DNA from: Aliivibrio sifiae
Lineage (GTDB): Bacteria; Pseudomonadota; Gammaproteobacteria; Enterobacterales; Vibrionaceae
Direction: 5' to 3'
Assembly: GCF_002954705.1 (NCBI RefSeq)
Contig: NZ_MSCO01000001.1
Location: 351,873-415,872, forward strand
DNA length: 64,000 nt
Below are positions 20,893 to 29,833 of the stretch, piece by piece; positions within the stretch are counted from its first letter, which is position 1; every line of letters starts with the position of its first letter. The notes below the pieces were generated by a model. That model ran no database searches. It worked only from the letters and a program-made list of their open reading frames with translations, and was not told where the DNA came from. The position numbers and the translations under genes are program-made.

Positions 20893-21918
20893 TTAGAAGT
20901 CGTAACGCATACCTAGAGCTAGAGAGTCTTCAGCGTCAGAATTTGATGCTTTTCCGTTAACTCCTGATGTAGAACCCATCTTATCGCCTTCACTGATTAA
21001 GTTGAAGTTGTAAGAGATGTATGTACGGAAGTTAGCATTGAAGAAGTACGTTGCATCTACAGCAAAGTTGTCTGTTGATGTTTCATTATTTGTTTCTGCG
21101 TTGTTATACGTAGAAGTAAATACTGTTTTACCCATTGTATAAGCTACAGCTGCTTCGTAACCGGTGTAATCAACAGAACCGTTATGGAATACAGTAGTAT
21201 TATTTACTGTAGTCGCTTTTTGCTTCTCACCGTTGGTGAATGTACCAGCAAGGTATAGGTCACCCATGATGTAAGAACCAGCAACCATCATTTCGTTAGA
21301 GTCTGCTTGGTCTGCGTAACCGCCACCTAGTTTGAAGCCAGAATCGCCAAATGCGTAAATACCAGATAGAGCGTAACCATCATTAGAGATTTCGTTATTA
21401 TCAGCATCGTCAAAACGGTAGTTTACTTTAGCAGAGAAGTCACCAAATGTGCCTTTGTAGCCAAGGTTGTTGTTTGTACGGTCAGCTACTGCAATTTTAT
21501 CTGCAGCTGAGTTACCGTGGTATGCCATGATATCGGTAAAGTCAGTGATAACGCCTAGAGCACCATCGTTTTTACCGTAAGAAACTTCACCGAAGTTACC
21601 ACCGATTCCAGCATATGCGTAACGGTTTTCAAGTCCATCAGTACCTGAATCAGTAACTAGACCGTTATCATTTGTTGTAAATTCACCTTCCCAGAAACCA
21701 ACACCGTATAGGCCGTCAGAAATTTGAGTAGTACCTTTAAAGTTTAGACGGATACGAGAGTTATCAGAAACATCACCATCTTGAGCGAATAGACGAGCTT
21801 CAGCACGGCCACCCATTTCTAGAGTTTGGTCTGCGCCTTTGTAAATTTCTGCTGCATTTACCGCGCCAGCTGAAGTAATTGCTGCTACTGCTAGAGCTAG
21901 TACTTTTTTATTCATCAT
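20893..21918 (-). CDS. ompU: Major outer-membrane porin, OmpU-like
   Basis: Trimeric general porin of the outer membrane. I start it at ATG 21918, giving MMNKKVLALAVAAITSAGAVNA as signal peptide; a second ATG at 21915 is equally possible. A longer upstream frame has no signal sequence at its start and is discarded. The mature protein has alternating beta-strand patterns and ends LALGMRYDF, with the terminal Phe needed for outer-membrane insertion. The dacB-ompU-greA order equals V. cholerae, where OmpU is ToxR-activated. The symbol rests on synteny and family. Confidence 0.85.
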   Translation of the reverse strand: MMNKKVLALAVAAITSAGAVNAAEIYKGADQTLEMGGRAEARLFAQDGDVSDNSRIRLNFKGTTQISDGLYGVGFWEGEFTTNDNGLVTDSGTDGLENRYAYAGIGGNFGEVSYGKNDGALGVITDFTDIMAYHGNSAADKIAVADRTNNNLGYKGTFGDFSAKVNYRFDDADNNEISNDGYALSGIYAFGDSGFKLGGGYADQADSNEMMVAGSYIMGDLYLAGTFTNGEKQKATTVNNTTVFHNGSVDYTGYEAAVAYTMGKTVFTSTYNNAETNNETSTDNFAVDATYFFNANFRTYISYNFNLISEGDKMGSTSGVNGKASNSDAEDSLALGMRYDF

Positions 21919-22512
21919 TGTTCTAATTCCTATAAGGGTGGAGGAGATTATGTCCATTTTCAATGAAGAGTGTAATAGATAGCCTCTTATCTTGTAAGTG
22001 GAGCTATCGCTTACATTCACTGTTTCAATAAGGTCATTTTCAGGGTTATTTCGGATAAAAGGTTAGTAAAACAATCTAAAAACTGCAATTGAACAGTGTT
22101 TTTTATTGTTTTTTTGTGAGCCTTGTCATTGAAAATCAGGTGTTTATAAAATTTAAATAAAGTTTTCTTAAATTTTAAGCTTAATGGTATTTTATGTTTT
22201 TTTTAGTTTTAACTATAAAAGTAATGTGATAATTGTCCCACTTTATATTTTATACTCTATTATTTTACTGGTTTAATTTTATTTTTGAGACGAACTTCTT
22301 ACGTGTGTTGTAGTCATTACTTAAAAACAAATGCTAGAAACAAACAATAGATAGGTGATAAAAGCCATTTCTTTGTTTACACTAGAGCAAATTAAATTTA
22401 AACAGATACACTTAGGTCGTTTTCTTATTTAGCAAATGTTTTGCTACTATGGGTGCCCTTGGTGGGATTTTTATTTGCTGAATTTGTAATTTCAGCTTTA
22501 GAGGTAGAAAAT
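21919..22512. other. Divergent intergenic region ompU / greA
   Basis: About 590 bases without a gene. The ompU leader side (21919-22020) can form competing hairpins. Further up is a very AT-rich stretch with a 9-bp inverted repeat AAAATTTAA / TTAAATTTT (22148-22176), a plausible site for ToxR- or H-NS-type proteins. On the greA side no -35/-10 pair stands out; GAACTT at 22292 followed 16 bases later by TCATT only loosely resembles a sigma-E promoter. Confidence 0.5.
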
Positions 22513-22986
22513 ATGGATAAGGTACCAATGACGGTACGTGGTGAAAAGTTACTGCGTGATGAGTTAGATGTGTTATTAAAGCGTCGTCCTCTTATTTCAA
22601 AAGCAATTGGCGAGGCTCGTGAGCTTGGTGACTTAAAAGAGAATGCTGAATATCATGCTGCTCGTGAAGAACAAGGTATCTGTGAAGCTCAGATCCGTGA
22701 TATCGAATATAAGTTATCAGTTGCTCATGTGATTGACGTTACTAAAATGGTCAACACTGGCAAGATTATTTTCGGAACTACAGTTACATTGATTGATGTG
22801 AATACTGACGATGAAGTTAAATATCAGATTGTAGCGGATGATGAAGCTAACATTAAAGAAGGTCGAATTTCAGTAAACTCACCGATTGCTCGTGGTTTGA
22901 TTGGAAAAATGGCTGGTGATGAAGTGAACATTCAAACGCCAGGCGGCACTAAAGAATTTGAAATCGAAGAAGTCGAGTACATTTGA
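22513..22986 (+). CDS. greA: Transcript cleavage factor GreA
   Basis: Binds the RNA polymerase secondary channel and stimulates cleavage of backtracked RNA. The start is ATG 22513 with GAGGT 8 bases upstream; the protein then begins [14 protein letters not shown] and is 157 residues, the usual length. An upstream in-frame extension is hydrophobic and unlike GreA. The coiled-coil tip carries [17 protein letters not shown], with the acidic residues that hold the catalytic Mg2+, and the C-terminal domain has [13 protein letters not shown] and TPGG. Confidence 0.96.
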   Translation: MDKVPMTVRGEKLLRDELDVLLKRRPLISKAIGEARELGDLKENAEYHAAREEQGICEAQIRDIEYKLSVAHVIDVTKMVNTGKIIFGTTVTLIDVNTDDEVKYQIVADDEANIKEGRISVNSPIARGLIGKMAGDEVNIQTPGGTKEFEIEEVEYI

Positions 22987-23010
22987 TTTGTAACTATTGA
23001 TTCAAAATAT

Positions 23011-23057
23011 AAAGGCCGCGTAGTTATCTTTAAGTAGAGAACTAAGACGGCCTTTTT
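23011..23057. terminator. Bidirectional terminator, greA / yhbY
   Basis: Outer stem AAAGGCCG / CGGCCTTT (23011-23018, 23048-23055) with an inner TAGTT / AACTA pairing and T-runs on both strands, between convergent greA and yhbY. Confidence 0.85.
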
Positions 23058-23083
23058 AATTTCTTACAAAATAAGTGTAGAAA

Positions 23084-23380
23084 TTATTTTCTAGGGATCT
23101 CGATTTTACGAGCTTCGCTAGCGCGGAATAGGACAAGTGTCTTACCGATAACTTGCACTTTTTCAGCTTCAGTTTCGCGAATGATTGCATCAACAATCAG
23201 TTGCTTAGTATCACGATCTTCAGAAGCAATTTTAACTTTGATTAGCTCGTGGTGATTAAGCGCAATCTCAATTTCAGCTACTACAGCTTCAGTAAGACCG
23301 TTTGAGCCCATCATCACAACGGGTTTTAAATTGTGAGCAAGGCCTTTAAGGTGTTGCTTCTGTTTTGTGCTTAGGTTCAT
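23084..23380 (-). CDS. yhbY: RNA-binding protein YhbY (CRM domain)
   Basis: 98-residue protein consisting of one CRM domain, associated with 50S ribosomal precursors in E. coli. It starts MNLSTKQKQHLKGLAHNLKP, carries the GSNGLTEAVVAEIEIAL block, and ends IVDAIIRETEAEKVQVIGKT ahead of RASEARKIEIPRK. It is divergent from rlmE, as in E. coli. Confidence 0.94.
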   Translation of the reverse strand: MNLSTKQKQHLKGLAHNLKPVVMMGSNGLTEAVVAEIEIALNHHELIKVKIASEDRDTKQLIVDAIIRETEAEKVQVIGKTLVLFRASEARKIEIPRK

Positions 23381-23407
23381 ATATACCCGATTTTTTCTAT
23401 ATTAAGG

Positions 23408-23436
23408 GTTGAAAACAGCCTATTCTAACGCCATCT
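23408..23436 (+). promoter_or_regulatory. Candidate sigma-32 (heat-shock) promoter of rlmE-ftsH
   Basis: GTTGAAA (23408-23414), a 14-base spacer, then CGCCATCT (23429-23436). Compared with the sigma-32 consensus CTTGAAA and CCCCATNT this is 6 of 7 and 7 of 8 with legal spacing. E. coli rlmE(ftsJ)-ftsH is a known sigma-32 operon. Confidence 0.65.
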
Positions 23437-23498
23437 ATCCCTGAAGACTATTTTTTGTTTCAGTCTTCTAATTTAAATTAAGTATTTTTAGGTAATGC

Positions 23499-24128
23499 AT
23501 GAGTAAGAATAAACTTTCAGCAAGCTCTGGCCGCTGGTTAAAAGAACACTTTGACGATAAATACGTTCTTGAAGCGCAAAAAAGAGGCTATCGTTCTCGT
23601 GCTATTTTTAAGATTGAAGAAATTCAAAATAAAGACAAGTTATTAAAACCAGGAATGACGGTTGTTGACCTTGGTGCAGCTCCTGGTGGGTGGTCACAGT
23701 ATGCGGTTGAACAAGTAGGTGATTCAGGGCAAGTTATTGCTTGTGATATTTTAGCAATGGATTCAATCGCAGGTGTAAGCTTTCTGCAGGGGGACTTTAG
23801 GGAAGAAGCAGTATTGAACGCATTGCTTGAACGCATACAACCAGATATGGTAGATGTAGTAATGTCTGACATGGCGCCAAATATGAGTGGTAACCAAGCG
23901 GTAGATCAACCAAGAGCTATGTATCTTGTTGAGTTAGCATTGGATATGTGCCGTCAAGTATTGGCTCCAAACGGCAGCTTCACAGTTAAAGTATTTCAGG
24001 GTGAAAGCTTTGATCAATACTTACAAGAAGTCCGTAAAATGTTTAAAGTCGTCAAAATTAGAAAACCAGATTCATCACGTGCTCGTTCTCGTGAAGTGTA
24101 TATTGTAGCCACTGGTTACAAAGGATAA
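23499..24128 (+). CDS. rlmE: 23S rRNA 2'-O-ribose U2552 methyltransferase (RrmJ/FtsJ)
   Basis: SAM-dependent methylation of U2552 in the 50S A-loop. 209 residues; the catalytic tetrad K38, D124, K164, E199 falls exactly on the E. coli numbers. The SAM site [15 protein letters not shown] is at residues 55-69. It lies 76 bases upstream of ftsH with no terminator between them, the classic heat-shock operon. Confidence 0.97.
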   Translation: MSKNKLSASSGRWLKEHFDDKYVLEAQKRGYRSRAIFKIEEIQNKDKLLKPGMTVVDLGAAPGGWSQYAVEQVGDSGQVIACDILAMDSIAGVSFLQGDFREEAVLNALLERIQPDMVDVVMSDMAPNMSGNQAVDQPRAMYLVELALDMCRQVLAPNGSFTVKVFQGESFDQYLQEVRKMFKVVKIRKPDSSRARSREVYIVATGYKG

Positions 24129-24204
24129 TTCGTACGTAGTAGCTACACTTAATAAACTGTAGTACTCTATCTTTCATCTATTTAGTTAACGCGGGGTTAA
24201 CACC

Positions 24205-26178
24205 TTGAGTGACATGGCAAAAAATCTAATATTGTGGCTGGTTATCGCTGTTGTTTTAATGTCGGTATTCCAAAGCTTTGGGCCGGGTGACAGCTCTGGT
24301 CGTTCGATTGATTACACCACTTTTGTAAAAGAAGTTGGTAATAGTCAAGTACAAGAAGCAACGTTTAATAATCGTGAAATTAAGGTAACGAAGCGTGACG
24401 GTAGTCGTTATGTAACGTATATGCCTGTATTCCAAGATCCTAAATTGCTTGATGATCTTATTAACCAAAACGTAATCGTTAAAGGCACACCACCTGAAGA
24501 GCAGAGCTTACTTGAGTCTATCTTTATTTCGTGGTTCCCAATGATCCTTCTTATTGGTGTTTGGATCTTTTTTATGCGTCAGATGCAAGGCGGCGGTGGC
24601 AAAGGTGCAATGTCCTTTGGTAAAAGCAAAGCTAAGATGATGACTGAGGAGCAGATTAAAACAACCTTTGATGATGTTGCTGGTTGTGATGAAGCAAAAG
24701 AAGACGTTAAAGAATTAGTTGACTACTTACGTGAACCAAGCCGTTTCCAAAAGTTGGGTGGTAAGATCCCAACAGGTGTTCTTTTAGTCGGGCCTCCGGG
24801 TACGGGTAAGACACTGATTGCAAAAGCGATTGCTGGTGAAGCAAAAGTACCTTTCTTCTCTATTTCAGGTTCTGATTTCGTTGAAATGTTTGTTGGTGTT
24901 GGTGCATCTCGTGTGCGTGACATGTTTGAACAAGCGAAGAAGTCATCTCCTTGTATTATCTTTATCGATGAAATCGATGCTGTCGGTCGTCAACGTGGCG
25001 CTGGTGTTGGTGGTGGTAACGATGAACGTGAACAAACACTGAACCAAATGTTGGTTGAGATGGATGGCTTTGAAGGTAACGAAGGTATTATCGTCGTTGC
25101 TGCGACTAACCGTCCAGACGTACTAGATGCGGCATTACTTCGTCCTGGTCGTTTTGACCGTCAAGTTGTTGTTGGTTTACCAGACATCCGTGGACGTGAA
25201 CAAATTCTTCAAGTTCATATGCGTAAAGTACCATTAGCTGGCGGTGTTGAACCATCGCTTATTGCTCGTGGAACACCGGGTTTCTCTGGTGCTGACTTAG
25301 CAAACTTAGTGAACGAGGCTGCGTTATTCGCTGCTCGTACTAATAAGCGTGTGGTTTCGATGGTTGAGTTTGAACTTGCTAAAGATAAAATCATGATGGG
25401 CGCAGAGCGTAAATCGATGGTTATGTCAGAAGAAACGAAAGCATCAACAGCGTATCACGAAGCTGGTCATGCAATTGTTGGTCGTTTAGTGCCAGAGCAT
25501 GATCCAGTATATAAAGTATCTATTATTCCACGTGGCCGAGCGCTAGGTGTAACAATGTACTTACCAGAGCAAGATCGTATCAGTATGAACCGTCAGCACT
25601 TAGAATCGATGATTTCAAGTCTATACGGTGGTCGATTGGCTGAAGAGCTGATTTATGGTGTTGATAAAGTGTCAACTGGCGCATCAAATGATATTGAACG
25701 TGCCACTGATATCGCTCGTAAAATGGTAACACAGTGGGGTTTCTCTGATGCATTAGGTCCTCTGCTTTATGCAGAAGATCAAGGCGACCCATTCTCAGGC
25801 CACGGCGGTTCTCATCACTCAAAGCATGTTTCACCTGAAACACTAAAACTTATTGATGCTGAAATTCGTACTATCATTGATCGTAACTACGCTCGCGCTA
25901 GACAGATCCTTGAAGATAATATGGATATCATGCATGCAATGAAAGATGCACTAATGACATTTGAAACGATTGACGCTGGTCAAATTGATGATTTGATGGA
26001 ACGTAAAACTGAGATCCGTGAACCTCAAGGTTGGGGCGATGATAATCAAACTAAACCTCAAGAGAAAAATGAGAAACCAGTAAACGAAGAAGAGTCAAAA
26101 GTAGAAGAAAATCCTGAGGACGAAAAACCTCAAGAGCCTGAAGATACTAAAAAAGATTCTGATTCATCAGAAAAATAA
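24205..26178 (+). CDS. ftsH: ATP-dependent zinc metalloprotease FtsH
   Basis: Membrane-anchored AAA+ protease that degrades sigma-32, LpxC and misassembled membrane proteins. Two N-terminal membrane segments flank a periplasmic domain; then Walker A GPPGTGKT, Walker [12 protein letters not shown], the second region of homology [18 protein letters not shown], and the zinc site HEAGH (418-422). TTG 24205 has GGGGTT seven bases upstream and gives 657 residues; ATG 24214 (MAKNLILW) is the alternative start. The acidic, Lys-rich C-terminal tail is longer than in E. coli. Confidence 0.97.
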   Translation: MSDMAKNLILWLVIAVVLMSVFQSFGPGDSSGRSIDYTTFVKEVGNSQVQEATFNNREIKVTKRDGSRYVTYMPVFQDPKLLDDLINQNVIVKGTPPEEQSLLESIFISWFPMILLIGVWIFFMRQMQGGGGKGAMSFGKSKAKMMTEEQIKTTFDDVAGCDEAKEDVKELVDYLREPSRFQKLGGKIPTGVLLVGPPGTGKTLIAKAIAGEAKVPFFSISGSDFVEMFVGVGASRVRDMFEQAKKSSPCIIFIDEIDAVGRQRGAGVGGGNDEREQTLNQMLVEMDGFEGNEGIIVVAATNRPDVLDAALLRPGRFDRQVVVGLPDIRGREQILQVHMRKVPLAGGVEPSLIARGTPGFSGADLANLVNEAALFAARTNKRVVSMVEFELAKDKIMMGAERKSMVMSEETKASTAYHEAGHAIVGRLVPEHDPVYKVSIIPRGRALGVTMYLPEQDRISMNRQHLESMISSLYGGRLAEELIYGVDKVSTGASNDIERATDIARKMVTQWGFSDALGPLLYAEDQGDPFSGHGGSHHSKHVSPETLKLIDAEIRTIIDRNYARARQILEDNMDIMHAMKDALMTFETIDAGQIDDLMERKTEIREPQGWGDDNQTKPQEKNEKPVNEEESKVEENPEDEKPQEPEDTKKDSDSSEK

Positions 26179-26197
26179 GATGAATTAAGTTCGAAAT

Positions 26198-26225
26198 AAA
26201 CCCCGAGTTATGCTCGGGGTTTTTG
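26198..26225 (+). terminator. Intrinsic terminator after ftsH
   Basis: Stem AAACCCCGAG / CTCGGGGTTT, five-base loop, T-run; folP begins about 20 bases later. Confidence 0.92.
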
Positions 26226-26244
26226 TATTTTAAAAGGACTAAAC

Positions 26245-27081
26245 ATGAACTTAATAAGTAAAGATAAAACGTTAATATTAGACCGTTCTCATGTTATGGC
26301 GATCCTTAATGTTACGCCGGATTCTTTTTCTGATGGTGGACAATTTACTCATCTAGACGTTGCATTAACGCAAGCAGAGAAAATGGTGAATGCCGGAGTC
26401 ACCTTCATTGATATCGGTGGAGAGTCAACACGCCCAGGTGCGCCAGAGGTTTCATTACAACAAGAGTTAGATCGTGTTATCCCTATTATTGAGGCTGTTC
26501 ATCAGCGATTTGATACTTGGATTTCTATCGATACTAGTAAAGCTATTGTAATGAAAGAAGCCGTAAAAGCTGGGGCTGATTTAATTAATGATGTACGAGC
26601 ATTGCAAGAACCAAATGCATTAGAGGCTGCAGCAAAGGCAAATGTGCCTATTTGTTTAATGCATATGCAAGGTCAACCAAGAACGATGCAATCAAATCCT
26701 ACTTATCAAGACTTGTTTACAGATATCTCTGACTTTTTGAGTGAGCGGATTTTAGCGTGCCAATCGGTTGGTATCGCAAAAGATAAGTTAATTCTTGATC
26801 CTGGGTTTGGATTTGGTAAAACCTTGGAGCATAATTACCAACTACTTGCAGAATTAGAGCGTTTTCATCAACTAGGTTTACCTGTCTTGGCGGGAATGTC
26901 TCGCAAATCAATGGTTTTTAAATTGCTCGATGTTGAACCTCAACAGGCAACGTCAGGTAGCTTGGCATGTGCGACGATTGCGGCAATGAAAGGCGCACAA
27001 ATTATTCGAGTTCATGACTTTGAACAAACCATGGATATAGTCAAAGTTTGCCAAGCAACGTTAGAACAAGTATCTCATTAA
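26245..27081 (+). CDS. folP: Dihydropteroate synthase
   Basis: Joins para-aminobenzoate to the pterin in folate synthesis; target of sulfonamides. 278 residues in a TIM barrel. The first signature AILNVTPDSFSDGG and the second IDIGGESTRPGA (residues about 56-67) are intact, as are LILDPGFGFGKT and AGMSRKS of the pterin/pABA site. It lies between ftsH and glmM, as in E. coli. A terminator precedes it, so expression may depend on partial read-through. Confidence 0.96.
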   Translation: MNLISKDKTLILDRSHVMAILNVTPDSFSDGGQFTHLDVALTQAEKMVNAGVTFIDIGGESTRPGAPEVSLQQELDRVIPIIEAVHQRFDTWISIDTSKAIVMKEAVKAGADLINDVRALQEPNALEAAAKANVPICLMHMQGQPRTMQSNPTYQDLFTDISDFLSERILACQSVGIAKDKLILDPGFGFGKTLEHNYQLLAELERFHQLGLPVLAGMSRKSMVFKLLDVEPQQATSGSLACATIAAMKGAQIIRVHDFEQTMDIVKVCQATLEQVSH

Positions 27082-27132
27082 AGAATTGTTCATTTTAAAA
27101 TAAATTATTAAAAATAAAACATGGAGTACAAC

Positions 27133-28470
27133 ATGGCTGAGCGTAAATATTTTGGAACCGATGGTGTTCGTGGACTTGTAGGGCAAGCACCTATCACCCC
27201 AGATTTTATTATGAAATTAGGTTGGGCTGCAGGTAAGGTCCTTGCAAAACAAGGAACGAAAAAAGTTATTATCGGTAAAGATACACGCATTTCTGGCTAC
27301 ATGCTTGAATCTGCACTAGAAGCAGGTTTAGCTGCTGCTGGTTTGCAAGCAAAATTTACAGGCCCAATGCCAACGCCTGCTGTGGCTTATTTAACACAAA
27401 CTTTCCGTGCTGAAGCGGGTATTGTTATTTCTGCGTCACATAACCCTTATTATGATAACGGCATCAAATTTTTCTCATCTGAAGGAACAAAGCTTCCTGA
27501 TGATATCGAAATGGCAATTGAAGCAGAGCTAGATAAACCAATGACGTGTGTTGAATCTGCTTTGTTAGGTAAAGCATCTCGTTTAAACGATGCAGCAGGT
27601 CGTTATATTGAATTTTGTAAAAGTACCTTCCCTAAAGAGCTGAGTTTAGCCGGTGTGAAAATGGTTGTAGATTGTGCTCATGGCGCAACGTATCACATTG
27701 CACCGAACGTTTTTAAAGAACTTGGTGCAGAGATCGTTACTATTGGTTGTGAACCAAATGGTACTAATATTAACCATGAAGTAGGAGCTACTGACGTACG
27801 TGCTCTACAAGCAAAAGTATTAGAAAAAAAAGCAGATTTCGGTGTCGCTTTTGATGGTGATGGTGACCGTATTATCATGGTTGATGAATTTGGTGAGAAG
27901 GTTGATGGTGACCAAATCGCTTATATTATTGCTCGTGATGCGTTACGTCGTGGTGAATTGAAGGGTGGGGTTGTTGGTACTTTGATGACCAATATGGGAA
28001 TGGAAGTGGCGTTACGTAATTTAGGTATCCCATTTGTTCGTTCTAATGTTGGTGACCGTTATGTGATGGAAAAACTATTAGAGAACAACTGGTTAATTGG
28101 GGCTGAGAATTCAGGTCATGTTATTTTATTGGATAAAGTAACTACGGGCGATGCAATTGTCGCGGCACTTCAAGTAATCGCTTCTATTGTAGGAAGTAAA
28201 ATGTCATTACAAGAATTATGCAATGGTATGAGTATGTTTCCACAAGTATTGGAAAATGTTCGCTTTACTGGCGATAGTAATCCTCTTGATTCTGATGCAG
28301 TTAAGGCAGCTCAAGCCGATGTTGAATCAAAATTAGGTGATAACGGTCGAGTTTTACTACGTAAATCAGGCACGGAACCTTTAATCCGCGTTATGGTTGA
28401 AGGCGAGAATGCTGAGCTTGTTCAGCAATATGCACTTCAGATTGCTGATGCTGTAAAGGAAAGCTGTTAA
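27133..28470 (+). CDS. glmM: Phosphoglucosamine mutase
   Basis: Converts glucosamine-6-phosphate to glucosamine-1-phosphate for UDP-GlcNAc. I start it at ATG 27133 rather than 27121, because GGAG lies six bases upstream and the protein then begins [14 protein letters not shown] with the standard 445 residues. The phospho-serine is S102 in [13 protein letters not shown]. The Mg site is DGDGDR and the C-terminal phosphate loop is [12 protein letters not shown]. Confidence 0.97.
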   Translation: MAERKYFGTDGVRGLVGQAPITPDFIMKLGWAAGKVLAKQGTKKVIIGKDTRISGYMLESALEAGLAAAGLQAKFTGPMPTPAVAYLTQTFRAEAGIVISASHNPYYDNGIKFFSSEGTKLPDDIEMAIEAELDKPMTCVESALLGKASRLNDAAGRYIEFCKSTFPKELSLAGVKMVVDCAHGATYHIAPNVFKELGAEIVTIGCEPNGTNINHEVGATDVRALQAKVLEKKADFGVAFDGDGDRIIMVDEFGEKVDGDQIAYIIARDALRRGELKGGVVGTLMTNMGMEVALRNLGIPFVRSNVGDRYVMEKLLENNWLIGAENSGHVILLDKVTTGDAIVAALQVIASIVGSKMSLQELCNGMSMFPQVLENVRFTGDSNPLDSDAVKAAQADVESKLGDNGRVLLRKSGTEPLIRVMVEGENAELVQQYALQIADAVKESC

Positions 28471-28621
28471 TTTAACCAATTAAATGAAATTGAACGTTTT
28501 TTGTTAATTTTAACTTGTCATAGTAGCCTAGTTTGGTTAATATCCCTCGGCCTCTTAATTGAGAGGGCGCTGGTGTTGCCAATGGGCTACCGGTACATTA
28601 ATTAGATACATGGGTGACGGA

Positions 28622-28954
28622 ATGCATACTATTCTACTTGTGATTTATCTGATTGCCGCAGTCGGTGTAATTGGCCTAGTATTGGTACAACACGGTAAAG
28701 GCGCAGATATGGGAGCTTCATTTGGGGCTGGAGCATCAAATACAGTATTTGGCTCTGGTGGCTCTGGAAACTTTTTAACCCGAATGACCGCACTTTGTGC
28801 AACAGTATTTTTTATTATCAGCTTAGCGCTAGGCAATATGTCTACGCATAAATCTGAAGGCTTTGATCTTAAATTAGATCAACAAGCAACAGAGCAAGTA
28901 ACTGATAATACGAGTGACGTTCCTGCTACTGAAAACAGCGACGTACCTCTTTAA
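28622..28954 (+). CDS. secG: Protein translocase subunit SecG
   Basis: Inner-membrane partner of SecYE. The start is ATG 28622, giving 110 residues as in E. coli; the in-frame sequence further upstream is not SecG-like. It has two membrane segments (LLVIYLIAAVGVIGLVLVQ and the one starting LCATVFFIISLALG) joined by the conserved loop GKGADMGASFGAGASNTVFG. tRNA-Leu follows nine bases after the stop, so the two are probably cotranscribed. Confidence 0.95.
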   Translation: MHTILLVIYLIAAVGVIGLVLVQHGKGADMGASFGAGASNTVFGSGGSGNFLTRMTALCATVFFIISLALGNMSTHKSEGFDLKLDQQATEQVTDNTSDVPATENSDVPL

Positions 28955-28963
28955 ACGACTTTA

Positions 28964-29048
28964 GCCGAGATGGTGAAATTGGTAGACACGCTAGCATGAG
29001 GTGCTAGTGCCTTATGGTGTGAGGGTTCAAGTCCCTCTCTCGGCACCA
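28964..29048 (+). tRNA. leuU: tRNA-Leu (anticodon GAG)
   Basis: 85 bases with encoded CCA. Acceptor stem GCCGAGA / TCTCGGC, anticodon stem CTAGC / GCTAG with loop ATGAGGT giving anticodon GAG (reads CUC/CUU), a long variable arm typical of tRNA-Leu, and T-loop GGTTCAAGTCC. Same place as leuU in E. coli, between secG and the fMet tRNA. Confidence 0.96.
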
Positions 29049-29070
29049 TATTCAGACAAGAATCTGATTC

Positions 29071-29099
29071 TTGTAATAAAAGGATAAAGAAACTATACT
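29071..29099 (+). promoter_or_regulatory. Promoter of the tRNA-fMet / rimP-nusA operon
   Basis: TTGTAA (29071-29076), 17-base spacer, TATACT (29094-29099), with the tRNA starting 18 bases later. The -35 overlaps the hairpin ACAAGAAT / ATTCTTGT that follows tRNA-Leu. Confidence 0.65.
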
Positions 29100-29117
29100 T
29101 TCTTTGTTCTTTTCGGA

Positions 29118-29194
<77 letters not shown>

Positions 29195-29195
29195 A

Positions 29196-29229
29196 TTATC
29201 TAATAAGAGTAATTGCTATTATTAGATAA
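29196..29229 (+). other. 11-bp hairpin downstream of tRNA-fMet
   Basis: Perfect inverted repeat TTATCTAATAA / TTATTAGATAA with a 12-base loop and no T-run; probably an RNA processing or stability element for the tRNA 3' end. Confidence 0.5.
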
Positions 29230-29263
29230 GTCACGCAAGTGGCATTCAGGGTCCAGCAGTACT

Positions 29264-29289
29264 AAACCCCGCAATTTTCGGGGTTTTTT
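29264..29289 (+). terminator. Attenuator-type terminator between metY and rimP
   Basis: Stem AAACCCCG / CGGGGTTT, seven-base loop, T-run. It separates the tRNA from the protein genes while allowing read-through, as in E. coli. Confidence 0.85.
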
Positions 29290-29320
29290 GCTATCTGAAA
29301 CAGACTGTTTTTTAAGAATT

Positions 29321-29342
29321 GGGCCTTTAGTGCCCTTTTTTT
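29321..29342 (+). terminator. Second, weak terminator before rimP
   Basis: Short stem GGGC / GCCC with a seven-base loop followed by eight T. Only four pairs, so weak; it would form a tandem attenuator with the preceding one. Confidence 0.4.
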
Positions 29343-29359
29343 GTTTTCAGGGGATATCA

Positions 29360-29815
29360 ATGACAGGATTAGAAAGACAACTAACAGAAATGCTTGAGGC
29401 TCCTGTTGGTGCTTTAGGTTATGAATTGGTCGGTTTGGAATTTATTCGTGCGGGTGAGCATTCAACGTTACGCGTATTTATCGATCATGAAAATGGCATC
29501 TTTGTGGAGGACTGTGCAGAAGCCAGTCGTCAAATCAGTGCGGTAATGGATGTAGAAGATCCAATTACAGTAGCATATAACCTAGAGGTTTCGTCTCCAG
29601 GTCTTGAACGTCCACTGTTTAAAGCAGCACATTATCAACAATTTGTTGGTCACGAGGTCAGCCTTGTATTAAAGATGCCGATGAATAACCGTCGTAAATG
29701 GAAAGGAGATATCCTAGACATTAACGGTGAGATTGTTACGGTTACAGTTGATGGTAACAATGAAGAATTTGCGTTAAGCAACATTTCAAAGGCGAACTTA
29801 GTTCCTAAATTTTAA
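29360..29815 (+). CDS. rimP: Ribosome maturation factor RimP
   Basis: Assists 30S subunit assembly. The start is ATG 29360 with AGGGGA six bases upstream, giving 151 residues; the longer in-frame upstream region runs through the attenuator and is not coding. It shows [39 protein letters not shown] and the [10 protein letters not shown] motif of the family. Its stop is 18 bases from nusA. Confidence 0.96.
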   Translation: MTGLERQLTEMLEAPVGALGYELVGLEFIRAGEHSTLRVFIDHENGIFVEDCAEASRQISAVMDVEDPITVAYNLEVSSPGLERPLFKAAHYQQFVGHEVSLVLKMPMNNRRKWKGDILDINGEIVTVTVDGNNEEFALSNISKANLVPKF

Positions 29816-29833
29816 GGCTGAATAGAGGCTAAA

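Noticed and set aside
22292-22318. Sigma-E promoter for greA
   Set aside because: GAACTT with 16-base spacing is present, but the -10 (TCATT) departs from consensus and lies almost 200 bases before the gene.
22441-22512. N-terminal extension of GreA or a terminator-like leader hairpin in front of it
   Set aside because: The extension is hydrophobic and unlike GreA; the CCC/GGG pairing near 22455 has too few pairs to call a terminator.
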